This document shows, one piece after another, positions 55,437-63,353 of a stretch of DNA of 64,000 nt (position 1 is the stretch's first letter; each line of letters starts with the position of its first letter). Source of the stretch: Rhodopseudomonas rhenobacensis (GTDB taxonomy: Bacteria; Pseudomonadota; Alphaproteobacteria; Rhizobiales; Xanthobacteraceae); contig NZ_JACHIH010000014.1 of assembly GCF_014203125.1 (NCBI RefSeq), positions 1 through 64,000 of the forward strand, given 5' to 3'. Made by a program: the position numbers and the translations under genes. The notes beneath the pieces are model-generated. The model was given only the letters and a program-made list of their open reading frames with translations. It ran no database searches and was not told where the DNA came from.

Positions 55437-55760
55437 ATGGCAACCTTGCTCGTATATCGCTGTCCGGAAACCGGACTCATGACCCAGACCTGGGTGACGA
55501 TCGATGCGCCCTCGGGCGATCGGCAGTCGTTCGAAGCCGTGGTCTGTCTGGCGTGTTCGAAGCAGCATTTTATTTGCACTGCAACCGGTCGCGCCATGGG
55601 CGATACCAGCGCGCGGCCGACCTCGGTGCGCAGCCCGGCGTTTCCGCCGAAGCAGATCCGGATGTGCCACGAGCGCTCCGCGCCGTCGATCGACATGGAT
55701 TCCAGCGTCGGCGAGCTCGCGTCGGCGCTTCCGATCGGCGGACTGCACAAGGCGAACTAA
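55437..55760 (+). CDS. Small cysteine-containing conserved hypothetical protein
   Basis: 107 residues from the ATG at 55437. The N-terminus MATLLVYRCPETGLMTQTWV and the pair VCLACSKQHFICTATGRAMG suggest a small zinc-knuckle-like fold (Cys at about 9, 39, 42 and 48). The family is widespread and uncharacterised in Bradyrhizobium and Rhodopseudomonas, to my knowledge. No signal peptide or membrane segment. A FixK/FNR-like box lies directly upstream, which would make it oxygen-responsive. Confidence 0.7.
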   Translation: MATLLVYRCPETGLMTQTWVTIDAPSGDRQSFEAVVCLACSKQHFICTATGRAMGDTSARPTSVRSPAFPPKQIRMCHERSAPSIDMDSSVGELASALPIGGLHKAN

Positions 55761-55926
55761 GCCGTTCGACGCGGCATCGTCATCCTCGGTCGCCCGCGGA
55801 TGACGCAGCGATCCATCGAACTTATCAGCTGATAAGATGCGTCGATCCGCGATGCGCCGGGTTCGGCCGACATCGTTCACCTCAAAGCCTGACTCAAAAA
55901 GCGATCACTGAAATCAGGCATCAACG

Positions 55927-56035
55927 CGTCATTTCGAGGAGCTCTTGCGACGAAGCAATCCAGGGCCACGCGTGAGGCCCCTGGATTGCTTCGCACTTCG
56001 GCCGGCGCTCCGCGCCGGCCTCGGCTCGCAATGAC
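55927..56035. repeat. Palindromic intergenic repeat, CGTCATTGCGAG family
   Basis: Second copy of the element at 9328-9439: ends CGTCATTTCGAG / CTCGCAATGAC, inner GAAGCAATCCAGGG / CCCTGGATTGCTTC, plus an extra GCCGGCGC/GCGCCGGC stem near 56001-56020. It lies just past the end of the leftward enoyl-CoA hydratase gene. Confidence 0.85.
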
Positions 56036-56044
56036 AAAGACGCC

Positions 56045-56824
56045 TCAACGGTTGCGGATCTGCGGCGGGCGTTTTTCGATGAATGCCGCCATGCCTTCGG
56101 CGCGGTCTTGCAGCGCGAAGCTCGAGCGGAACAGGTCGCGCTCCACCTCCATGCCCTGGGCGAGCGTGGTTTCGAACGCCCGGTTCACCGCGCGCTTGGC
56201 CATCTCGGCGGCCGGCTGCGACATCGCCGCGATCTTCTCGGCCGCCGCCATCGCTTCCTCGAGCAATTTATCCACGGCCACGATGCGGCTGACCAGGCCG
56301 GCGCGTTCGGCCTCTGCGGCGTCCATCATCCGCCCGGTGAGGCACAGATCCATCGCCTTGGCCTTGCCGACCGCACGGGTCAGCCGTTGCGTGCCGCCGA
56401 TTCCCGGAATGGTGCCGAGCGTAATTTCCGGCTGGCCGAATTTGGCGGTGTCGGACGCGATGATGAAGTCGCACATCATCGCCAATTCGCAGCCGCCGCC
56501 GAGCGCGTAGCCGGAGACCGCCGCGATGGTCGGCTTGCGGCAGGTCGCGACGCGGTCGCCGCGGATCGCGGTGAAATCGGCGTTGAACATGTCGATGAAG
56601 CCCTTCGGCTGCATCTCCTTGATGTCGGCGCCGGCGGCGAACGCCTTCTCGCTGCCGGTCAGCACGATGCAGCCGATCGCGGCATCGGCTTCCAGCTCGT
56701 CGATCGCGGTCGCGATCTCGCCGAACACGCCGAACGACAGCGCGTTGAGTTGTTTCGGGCGGTTGAGGGTGATCAGGCCGACCGCGGCCTTGCGCTCGAC
56801 GAGTAGATATTCGTAGCTGTTCAT
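56045..56824 (-). CDS. Enoyl-CoA hydratase
   Basis: 259 residues, crotonase fold. The oxyanion-hole segment [11 protein letters not shown] (about 61-71) and both catalytic glutamates are present: Glu113 in [14 protein letters not shown] and Glu133 in [19 protein letters not shown]. These make it a true hydratase rather than an isomerase or dehalogenase variant. It hydrates trans-2-enoyl-CoA in fatty-acid beta-oxidation and may be a FadB/PaaF-type enzyme; the exact chain length is unknown. It stands alone, with a 100-base gap before the leftward envelope-protein gene. Confidence 0.93.
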   Translation of the reverse strand: MNSYEYLLVERKAAVGLITLNRPKQLNALSFGVFGEIATAIDELEADAAIGCIVLTGSEKAFAAGADIKEMQPKGFIDMFNADFTAIRGDRVATCRKPTIAAVSGYALGGGCELAMMCDFIIASDTAKFGQPEITLGTIPGIGGTQRLTRAVGKAKAMDLCLTGRMMDAAEAERAGLVSRIVAVDKLLEEAMAAAEKIAAMSQPAAEMAKRAVNRAFETTLAQGMEVERDLFRSSFALQDRAEGMAAFIEKRPPQIRNR

Positions 56825-56924
56825 GGGACCCCGCGCTGCTGGATAACGCCGCGCAATGTGCCCGCTGCCGGGGTCCGCTTCAAGGGCTCGCCCGGCCGCG
56901 GCATGGGCGAGCCGAAGAGCGCGT

Positions 56925-57572
56925 TCAGGCGATGAACATCCGCGCCGCCGACGCCACCGTCAGCAGCCCGCCGAAGGCGATGAAGATTTTGCCGATCAGC
57001 GAGGTATTGCCCCACAGCGAGTCGTCATTCTTGACCTCGGTCGCAGTCTCCGGAGCGGCCGGTTCGCTGCTGGCCTTGGCGACGGTCGCCGTGGTGCTCG
57101 GCGCCGCGGCCTGCTCGACATTGGCGGCGAGGTCGACATCGTTGACCTGATCGGGAGCGACCACGTCGGCCACCGGCGCCGCGGCGGATCTGGCGGCGTC
57201 CTGGCGGGCGGCTTCGGCCTGGGCGAGCAGCGCGCTCGGCGCGTCGGCGGCCGCGGCCGGCATTTCCGCGTTGGCATTGGCGACCTGCGCCGGAAGCTCG
57301 GCGGCGTCCGCATTGGCGACGGCGGCGGCTGCGTTGGTCGAGGTCGCGGCGGCGGATTTCGGCTTGGCGGCGTGGCGCGGCGCCGGCGCGTGACGGGCGG
57401 CATGGCGGGGTTTCGCCGGCTTCTTCAACGACAGCGGCTTGCCGACCGAGGTCTTGTCGGCGCTGCTTGCAGCCTGATCGGGCGCGGCGTTGGCAGCCCC
57501 CGGCGCCAGTCCAAATCCGCACATCCACACCGTCGTTGCGACAATAATTGCGAAGCGCCCGCTGGCCTTCAT
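56925..57572 (-). CDS. Ala/Pro-rich exported or membrane-anchored hypothetical protein
   Basis: 215 residues from the ATG at 57570-57572, preceded by GGAGAG. A signal peptide (about 1-30, [12 protein letters not shown]) leads into a low-complexity, alanine-rich region with a basic His/Pro/Lys tract (about 48-75, [20 protein letters not shown]) that could bind cell-wall or nucleic-acid polyanions. A C-terminal hydrophobic helix ([21 protein letters not shown], about 193-213) would anchor it in the inner membrane. No recognised family. It diverges from the ECF sigma gene, with a hairpin in its leader. Confidence 0.7.
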   Translation of the reverse strand: MKASGRFAIIVATTVWMCGFGLAPGAANAAPDQAASSADKTSVGKPLSLKKPAKPRHAARHAPAPRHAAKPKSAAATSTNAAAAVANADAAELPAQVANANAEMPAAAADAPSALLAQAEAARQDAARSAAAPVADVVAPDQVNDVDLAANVEQAAAPSTTATVAKASSEPAAPETATEVKNDDSLWGNTSLIGKIFIAFGGLLTVASAARMFIA

Positions 57573-57609
57573 GACAATCTCTCCAGTTGCCAGTCCCGCC
57601 GCGAAAAGA

Positions 57610-57635
57610 GCCCCTTGAGGTGTTCTCAACGGGGC
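57610..57635 (-). promoter_or_regulatory. Leader hairpin upstream of the Ala-rich protein gene
   Basis: Read leftward, GCCCC-GTTGAG-AACAC-CTCAA-GGGGC (one bulged G) is followed by TCTTTTC, 38 bases before the start codon. It resembles a terminator placed in a 5' leader, so attenuation or mRNA protection is possible. Confidence 0.35.
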
Positions 57636-57839
57636 AAAAACAAGGGGATTGTTTGCCGTTCGCCGACAAACACGCGGCAATTTGCCAACGATGGTAAGAC
57701 GATGCCCGGGGCTGGTCCGAGCGGCGAGGCGAGGGCAGCCAGGGGGCGGAAACGACGGCCGGTGGATCACGAGGCTGTGATCGCGGAATGGCGGCGTAAC
57801 AATTCGATGATACGAACGAAGTGATGTTCAGGAGCCTGC

Positions 57840-58385
57840 GTGCAGGGACGTGACGAGGAATGGACCGCGTTGATGCGGTCGGCCAATGCCGGCGACAGCG
57901 CGGCCTATCATCGTCTCTTGAAGGCGGTGACGCCGGTGCTGCGCGCGGCTGCGCGGCGCGGTCTGGCGCGCAGCGGTCAGCCGATCGATCAATCCGAGGA
58001 CATCGTGCAGGATATTCTGTTGGCCGTGCACCTGAAGAAGCACACCTGGGACGACGGCGCGCCGTTCGCGCCGTGGCTGTTCGCGATCGCGCGCAACAAG
58101 CTGATCGACGCGCTGCGCCGCCGCGGCCGCCGGGTGTTCGTCAACATCGACGATTTCGCCGAGACCATTCCCAGCGCGCCGGCGGCGGAGACGCTGCCGA
58201 CCACCGAGATCGCCGGCCATCTGGAAAGCCTGCCGGCGCGGCAGCGCGACGTGCTGCAATCGATCGCGGTCGACAGCGCCTCGATCAAATCCACCGCGGC
58301 GAAACTCGCGATCAGCGAGGGCGCGGTGCGGGTGGCGCTGCATCGCGGCTTGGCGCGGCTCGCCGGCAAATTACGGACGGAATGA
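57840..58385 (+). CDS. ECF RNA polymerase sigma factor
   Basis: 181 residues from a GTG at 57840 with CAGGAG upstream. Region 2 is at about 20-90 (DIVQDILLAVHLKKHTWDDGAPFAPWLFAIARNKLIDALRRRGRR, quoted in part as DIVQDILLAVHLKKH and PWLFAIARNKLIDALRR) and region 4 at about 125-178 (LPARQRDVLQSIAV, KLAISEGAVRVALHRGLARL). The next gene, overlapping by ATGA, encodes a DUF1109/NrsF membrane protein, the known anti-sigma partner of one ECF group. It probably responds to an envelope or metal/redox signal. Target promoters cannot be read from this window. Confidence 0.93.
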   Translation: MQGRDEEWTALMRSANAGDSAAYHRLLKAVTPVLRAAARRGLARSGQPIDQSEDIVQDILLAVHLKKHTWDDGAPFAPWLFAIARNKLIDALRRRGRRVFVNIDDFAETIPSAPAAETLPTTEIAGHLESLPARQRDVLQSIAVDSASIKSTAAKLAISEGAVRVALHRGLARLAGKLRTE

Positions 58386-59026
58386 TGATGGACACCGAGC
58401 GCCTGATCGCCACGCTGGCCGCCGACAACGGCTATCCGACCCGGCCGCCCGCACGGGTGCTGGCAATCGCGGTGCCGGTCGGCTTCGCGATCTCGCTGGC
58501 GCTGCTGTTGGCGACGCTCGGACTGCGCCCGGATTTCATGCAGGCAACGCACAATCCGTTCTTCGATCTGAAATTCGTGGTGACGCTGGCGCTGGCGCTC
58601 GCCGCGCTGCCGATCGCCCTGCAGGCGTCGCAGCCGCAGCGGCTGCCGCGGCGCTGGCTGTGGCTGTTGCTGATTCCGGTCAGCCTGCTGGCGCTCGGCA
58701 TCGTCGCCGAGGCGGCGGCGCCGCCGCCGGTGCCGGCGATGACGCGGCTGATGGGCCACAACGCGCTGCTGTGCATGGCCTCGATCCCGGCGCTGGCGCT
58801 GCCACTCTTAGCCGCGGCGCTGATCGGACTGCGCGCCGGCGCGCCGCAACGTCCGGCGCTGGCCGGAGCGATCGCCGGCCTGTTGGCCTCGGGATTGGCG
58901 GCCGCGCTTTACGCCGCGCATTGCATCGACGATTCGCCGCTGTTCGTGGCGACCTGGTACACGCTGGCGGTGGCGCTGGTGACGCTGCTCGGCGCCGCGA
59001 TCGGATCGCGGGCGCTGCGCTACTGA
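58382..59026 (+). CDS. NrsF/DUF1109 family anti-sigma factor
   Basis: 214 residues from the first of three ATGs (58382), overlapping the sigma stop. A short cytoplasmic N-terminus (MMMDTERLIATLAADNGYPTRPP) precedes six predicted transmembrane helices at about 24-46, 60-78, 87-108, 120-143, 152-173 and 183-206. NrsF-type proteins hold the sigma factor at the inner membrane and release it on stress. A conserved Cys pair may sense redox: Cys at about 130 (LLCMAS) and 182 (AHCIDD) are candidates. The assignment rests on topology, size and the sigma pairing. Confidence 0.88.
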   Translation: MMMDTERLIATLAADNGYPTRPPARVLAIAVPVGFAISLALLLATLGLRPDFMQATHNPFFDLKFVVTLALALAALPIALQASQPQRLPRRWLWLLLIPVSLLALGIVAEAAAPPPVPAMTRLMGHNALLCMASIPALALPLLAAALIGLRAGAPQRPALAGAIAGLLASGLAAALYAAHCIDDSPLFVATWYTLAVALVTLLGAAIGSRALRY

Positions 59027-59039
59027 TCGCAGTCGGCGA

Positions 59040-60176
59040 TCAGCCGGTGCTGCTGCTGTCGTCGCGCGCGGCGGCCTGCGCGGTCTCCTGCTGCATCCGG
59101 TGGAAGCGCAGCACCTGCTGCGCCGTGGTCGGCCGCAACTGCTCGTAGGTCAGCCGGAACGCGTCGAGATCGCTGCGCTTCATTCCGGCGAGCTCGTTGC
59201 GCAGATTGATGATCGCGCACACCGTGGTCCACGACAGCCCGGCGACCTTGGCGAGGATCAGCACGCCCTCGGCGCGCGACTCGATCATCATCGATTCGGC
59301 GACCGACACCGTGACATTGGCCATGCAGGCGAGCGCCGCGTTGGTCTCGTCGAACTTGCCCTCTTCGGCAAAGCCGCCGAGCAGGTGCTCGTTGAGCCGG
59401 CCGTCCTCGTGCAGCGCGCGCACCAGGCCGTGCGCGATCACGGTTTCCCGGCTCATCGCGGCGGGCGCCAGCCGGGCGCGCCGCGACGCCTCGCGCACCG
59501 CGCTGGCGACTTCGCCGGCCTCCTGCGGATGCGCGGCCTGCAGCCGCGAGCGCACCGACACCGAGGCCTTGGCGATCAGTTTCAGGTAGTGGTGCCGCGG
59601 GATCGACGACACCATGCCGACCAGCGCCGACAGATTGTCGTCGCTCTCGACCCGCCACGCCAGGGTCGAATAACCCTGCTCGGAGAACTCGGCGCCGGGA
59701 TTGTTGACGGTCGAGTGCACCACCTCGGTGTTGCCGAGTTCGACCAGCACTTCGGTCACCGCGCCGCTCAACACCTGCCGCTTGGAGATCGCCAGCATGT
59801 GGCCCTGGCTCTTGCTGCGGGCGGTCGCGATCAGGGCGCGGTCGTCGAGTTGGGTCGACTGCGTCAGCACCGGGGCCGCGACCTCGATCAAATCGTCGGA
59901 CGCGAGGTGACGGATGATGCGCGGCGGCGCCTTGACGATCGGCGCCAGCCGCTGCGCCAGCAGCGCTCTGGCCTTGGCCTCGATATGCCGCACCAGGCAC
60001 GCGAACACGTCGTCGAACAACGCCACCTGGTCGTCGGAATAGTCCACCGCACCGTTGATGAACAGATCGGTGACGCGGCGCAACGTCTCCACCCGGCGCG
60101 CCACCGGGCCGTGGGTAAGGGTGTCCTGCAATTCGTCGAGCAGGTTCTCGGACGCGGCCTTGGCTTTCAACATCAT
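59040..60176 (-). CDS. DUF2336 family protein
   Basis: 378 residues from the ATG at 60174-60176. Almost entirely helical, with repeated pairs of helices of HEAT/ARM style (VEVAAPVLTQSTQLDDRALIATARSKSQGHMLAISKR, in part). The N-terminal ELQDTLTHGPVARRVETLRRVTDLFINGAVDYSDDQVALFDDVFACLV block is the DUF2336 mark. No catalytic motif, signal peptide or membrane segment. DUF2336 proteins are frequent in Rhodopseudomonas and relatives, and often near signalling genes. Here a diguanylate cyclase gene ends two bases upstream, so the pair is one transcript and the protein may be a partner or effector of that cyclase. Confidence 0.8.
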   Translation of the reverse strand: MMLKAKAASENLLDELQDTLTHGPVARRVETLRRVTDLFINGAVDYSDDQVALFDDVFACLVRHIEAKARALLAQRLAPIVKAPPRIIRHLASDDLIEVAAPVLTQSTQLDDRALIATARSKSQGHMLAISKRQVLSGAVTEVLVELGNTEVVHSTVNNPGAEFSEQGYSTLAWRVESDDNLSALVGMVSSIPRHHYLKLIAKASVSVRSRLQAAHPQEAGEVASAVREASRRARLAPAAMSRETVIAHGLVRALHEDGRLNEHLLGGFAEEGKFDETNAALACMANVTVSVAESMMIESRAEGVLILAKVAGLSWTTVCAIINLRNELAGMKRSDLDAFRLTYEQLRPTTAQQVLRFHRMQQETAQAAARDDSSSTG

Positions 60177-60178
60177 GG

Positions 60179-61384
60179 TCAAACTCGAAGGTCGCGGGCC
60201 CGCGACATGGCACGGACCGACAGCGCGTCGCCGCAAGCCGGGCGCGCCTGCACGACGCGGTTGCGGCCGTGCGCCTTGGCTTCGTAGAGCGCGTCGTCGG
60301 CGCGGGCGAGCAGCGCCTCCGGGGTTTCATCGTCATCCAGCGTGGCGATCCCGACCGACATCGTCACCGCCATGCCCTCGGAGAACGCGCTCCAATCGAG
60401 CGCCGCCACGATCTCGCGCAGCCGCTCCAGGATCGGATAGCCGCCGTCCTGGGTGGTGCCGGGCAGCACCAGCAGAAATTCCTCGCCGCCGTAGCGGCCG
60501 AACCGATCGACCTCGCGGATGTTGGCGAAGATGGTGATCGCGAAGGTCCGCAGCACCTCGTCGCCGGTCGGATGGCCGTAAAGGTCGTTGATCCGCTTGA
60601 ACCAGTCGAGGTCGATCAGCGCGATGGTCAGCGGCATCGCGTCGTCGCGGGCGCGCAGAAGCGCGTCGTCCAGCATCCGCATGATGCAGCGGCGGTTATA
60701 AGCGCCGGTGAGTTCGTCGAGCTCGGCAAGCTCTTCGATCCGCCGGTAGGTGGCCTTCAATTCGACGCCGCGCTTGTAGAGCTTGTCGCGCAGCGTGGCG
60801 GCCAGCACGCCGATATACATGCAGCGCCCGAGCGCCAGCAGGAACACCAGCATGGTGGCGAAGCGCTCCATCGTGCTGCCCATCGGCAGCGTGATCGGCG
60901 GGGCGCTCAACACAAACAGCGCCGTCAGTCCGATCGCCAGCAAGGTCCAGGCGATCGCCGCCTGGCGCGGCGTCGAGCGCAGCGAGCTGAAGCCGTAGAC
61001 GACGAACAGCGAGCACAGAAACAGCACGCCGACCTGCGGAAACAGCTCGGCGAAGCTCAGCATGATGACGAGGTTGATGGTGGCTTGCGGAACCACGCAA
61101 TAATGATCGCGCAACCGATCGCTGATGCCGAATTCCGACAGCGCCAGGAAGATCGCCACCGTCGCCAATCCGCAGCCCGCGAGCGCCGGGCCGACGATCG
61201 TCGGCACCGTGCCGGCCGCGGCATAGATCAGCAGAATGCCGGCATCGATGACGTAGCTCAGCCCGGCGAGATCGAGCATTCGGCGCCGATGCCGGGCGCG
61301 TTTGGCCAGAATCGCCGCGGGGCGCACATGGCCTGCGCTGGATACGCCCAGGGAATCTGAGAAGGGTGAAGTGGTGGCGCCCAT
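60179..61384 (-). CDS. Diguanylate cyclase, membrane-bound GGDEF protein
   Basis: 401 residues. An N-terminal basic segment is followed by about six transmembrane helices (about 36-200) of a MASE-like sensor. A coiled region (KRGVELKATYRRIEELAELDELTGAYNRR) leads into the GGDEF domain (about 225-385). The active site is GGEEF (RYGGEEFLLVLPG). An RxxD inhibitory site (REVD) stands five residues before it, so product feedback is expected. Asp in LIDLDWFKRINDLYGH binds metal. It makes cyclic di-GMP. No EAL domain. Co-transcribed with DUF2336. Confidence 0.93.
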   Translation of the reverse strand: MGATTSPFSDSLGVSSAGHVRPAAILAKRARHRRRMLDLAGLSYVIDAGILLIYAAAGTVPTIVGPALAGCGLATVAIFLALSEFGISDRLRDHYCVVPQATINLVIMLSFAELFPQVGVLFLCSLFVVYGFSSLRSTPRQAAIAWTLLAIGLTALFVLSAPPITLPMGSTMERFATMLVFLLALGRCMYIGVLAATLRDKLYKRGVELKATYRRIEELAELDELTGAYNRRCIMRMLDDALLRARDDAMPLTIALIDLDWFKRINDLYGHPTGDEVLRTFAITIFANIREVDRFGRYGGEEFLLVLPGTTQDGGYPILERLREIVAALDWSAFSEGMAVTMSVGIATLDDDETPEALLARADDALYEAKAHGRNRVVQARPACGDALSVRAMSRARDLRV

Positions 61385-61841
61385 GGGTCCGGCCGGCAGA
61401 TGAGAGGAGGCCTAAGACGCTAAACACAAAGCCTTTAGGTTTGGTATCCTTGCGGCGACCTCGTAAAAATCCTAGGTCACGACTAAGCGTCTGATCGTGT
61501 AGGTATATTCTCTTGCGCCGAGCCGCGAAACGGCGCTCGCGGCAGGCGTCGCGCGGGAGCATTTTACCGTTCGCGATCGAACCTTTTTTGCGGACCGGCG
61601 ACAAATCTATGGGACCCCCATTGAGTACCGATGCGACGGTGCCGCATGTCCGCGCTGCGCCTGCTGTGCGAAGCGCTGCGGCCTGCGCAACCTCGCTATC
61701 GGAGCACCGATGAATGTCTCATCGCGTGTCGCAACGGTCTGGCGGTCGTGGCGACACGATCGAAACGCGCCGCTCGGCGCGTTTCTCACGACGTACGACG
61801 TCGGCGACCTGCTTCAGGCAGCCGGTGCAGCGAGGCTGGTC
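61385..61841. other. Intergenic region before the anti-sigma-like gene
   Basis: 457 bases. The stretch 61425-61520 is A/T-richer (AAACACAAAGCCTTTAGG, GTAAAAATCCTAGG, GTAGGTATATTCTC) and should hold the promoters of the leftward cyclase gene and the rightward gene. From 61710 the downstream frame is open with its own ATG and a GGAG five bases before it, so the rightward gene might start there. No sigma-factor gene is visible. Confidence 0.4.
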
Positions 61842-62513
61842 ATGGTAGCGACGAACAAGAAGATCCAGCATCAGCCAGGCGCGATCGCGGACTTGTTGCC
61901 CTGGCATGCCGCCGGCACGCTTGATGCGTCGGATGCCAGGGCCGTCGAGGCGGCCTTGGCGAGCGATCCCGAACTGGCGAAACAATTCGCCGCGATCCGC
62001 GACGAATCCGCCGCGATCATCCACCTCGATGAAAGTCTCGGCGCGCCGTCGCGGCGGGCCATGGACAAGCTATTCGCGGCGATCGATGCCGAGCCGTCGC
62101 CGCAGGCCGCGCCACGCGCGACGTGGAGCGAACTACTCACCCGGTCGCCGCGCTTGATTGCCGGCGCCGCGTTGGCGGCCGCCTTGGCGCTGTTGGTGCA
62201 GGCCGGCATCATCGGCGCTTTGGCGCTCCGCCCGCAGCCGGTCCGTGCCGATCAGGCCGCCGCGCTCGACCGTGACGCCGCCGCGCAGGCGCTGGTGCGG
62301 TTCACGCCGGCGGCGCGGGTCGACGAGATCGGCGCATTGCTCGAGAGCTATCGGGCAAGGATCGTGGACGGCAGCCGAGGCGGGGTGTTTCGGCTGCAGT
62401 TCGACCGGGCGATGCCGCCGTCCGAGCTCGACGATCTCATGACCCGGATGCAGGCCGAGCCCACCGTCAGCCTGGCGGTTGCGGCGCCGGAAATCCGGAG
62501 CCCGACGCGGTAA
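61842..62513 (+). CDS. Anti-sigma factor-like single-pass membrane protein
   Basis: 223 residues from the ATG at 61842; the alternative start at 61710 adds 44 residues of poor family fit. The N-terminal cytoplasmic part IADLLPWHAAGTLDASDARAVEAALASDPELAKQFAAIR (quoted as LLPWHAAGTL and DASDARAVEAAL) resembles the zinc-less anti-sigma domain, without the HxxxCxxC ligand set. One transmembrane helix follows at about 104-126, then a periplasmic domain ending LQFDRAMPPSELDDLMTRM. The layout is that of a membrane anti-sigma factor, but no sigma gene is adjacent. It is followed by a strong terminator. Confidence 0.65.
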   Translation: MVATNKKIQHQPGAIADLLPWHAAGTLDASDARAVEAALASDPELAKQFAAIRDESAAIIHLDESLGAPSRRAMDKLFAAIDAEPSPQAAPRATWSELLTRSPRLIAGAALAAALALLVQAGIIGALALRPQPVRADQAAALDRDAAAQALVRFTPAARVDEIGALLESYRARIVDGSRGGVFRLQFDRAMPPSELDDLMTRMQAEPTVSLAVAAPEIRSPTR

Positions 62514-62634
62514 AAAACGCCGAGGCTTTGAACGTTTGCCTCCGCCGCCGCGACCAAAAGAGGTGGGAGCGGCCATCCCTCCCAACCAGCCATATCTGGT
62601 GCGAGCGCCCATCCACCCAGCGCCAATATGGCTT

Positions 62635-62673
62635 GACCCGCCCGGTTGTCCCCCCGGGCGGGTCTTTCGTTTT
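62635..62673 (+). terminator. Rho-independent terminator after the anti-sigma-like gene
   Basis: GACCCGCCCGG / CCGGGCGGGTC, an 11-bp perfect stem with a loop of about eight bases, followed by TTTCGTTTT. It lies about 120 bases after the stop, in a 357-base gap (62514-62870) that otherwise shows only an AGCCATAT/ATATGGCT inverted repeat (about 62588-62633) and no gene. Confidence 0.9.
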
Positions 62674-62870
62674 CCGACCTCCCGCAACTGCAAAGCCGCC
62701 AAGCCGCCCCCCGGAGCTGCCCGGAACCGGGTCGAAGCTGTGGCTTCGACGGCCTCGGAATACCAACAAGATCGACACGGTAAACTTTTGTTAACAATAC
62801 TACCGATAATGTGAGTCGATTCGTCCGGTTGCGTCAGCGTCCAGCTTCAAATCCATTGGACTCGCCTTTC

Positions 62871-63353
62871 ATGAACGAGCAATCGGACGTTATCCGCGGC
62901 CGCGCTGTGGTGGAGCGCTGGTGCATTTTGGCCGAACAGCGGCTGGAATACCTCACGGAACTGTTCGAGACCGGGCGCTGGCGGCGCTATCACACCGAAC
63001 TGGATTTCCTGGACAACATCCAGGAGGCCAAATCGGCGGTGCAGACCTGGCGCGGGCTGTTGACCCGCGAAGCCACCCCGAACAATCAGCCGGTCGACCT
63101 GTCCTGGCTCGGCGTCAATCCGAAACTGCAGCCGCGCCTGACCGCGCTGCCGCGCGAGGCGCCCGCCGCCTGGACCGCGCCGACGCGCCCCGTCACGGTG
63201 CAACATGCCCCGCCGGTGGTGCCCGTCGAGCCGGCCGAGCCGGTGGCGGCGGCGCCGCAGGACGACGACGCGGCGGAGCCGGTCTCCTGGGAGCGGCAGC
63301 TCGACCTCGTGGTGATGCAGCAGCGCTACCCCTTGTTGCGGCCGTCGCTTTAA
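62871..63353 (+). CDS. TIGR03809 family protein
   Basis: 160 residues from the ATG at 62871; a GTG at 62811 is also in frame. The conserved N-terminal half (RAVVERWCILAEQRLEYLTELFETGRWRRYH, quoted in part) matches my memory of TIGR03809, a short family restricted to Rhodopseudomonas, Bradyrhizobium and Nitrobacter. The C-terminal half is a Pro/Ala/Glu-rich linker. No signal peptide. It converges with the TIGR03808 gene, whose stop codon lies directly next to its own. The two families are usually encoded side by side. Function unknown. Confidence 0.75.
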   Translation: MNEQSDVIRGRAVVERWCILAEQRLEYLTELFETGRWRRYHTELDFLDNIQEAKSAVQTWRGLLTREATPNNQPVDLSWLGVNPKLQPRLTALPREAPAAWTAPTRPVTVQHAPPVVPVEPAEPVAAAPQDDDAAEPVSWERQLDLVVMQQRYPLLRPSL

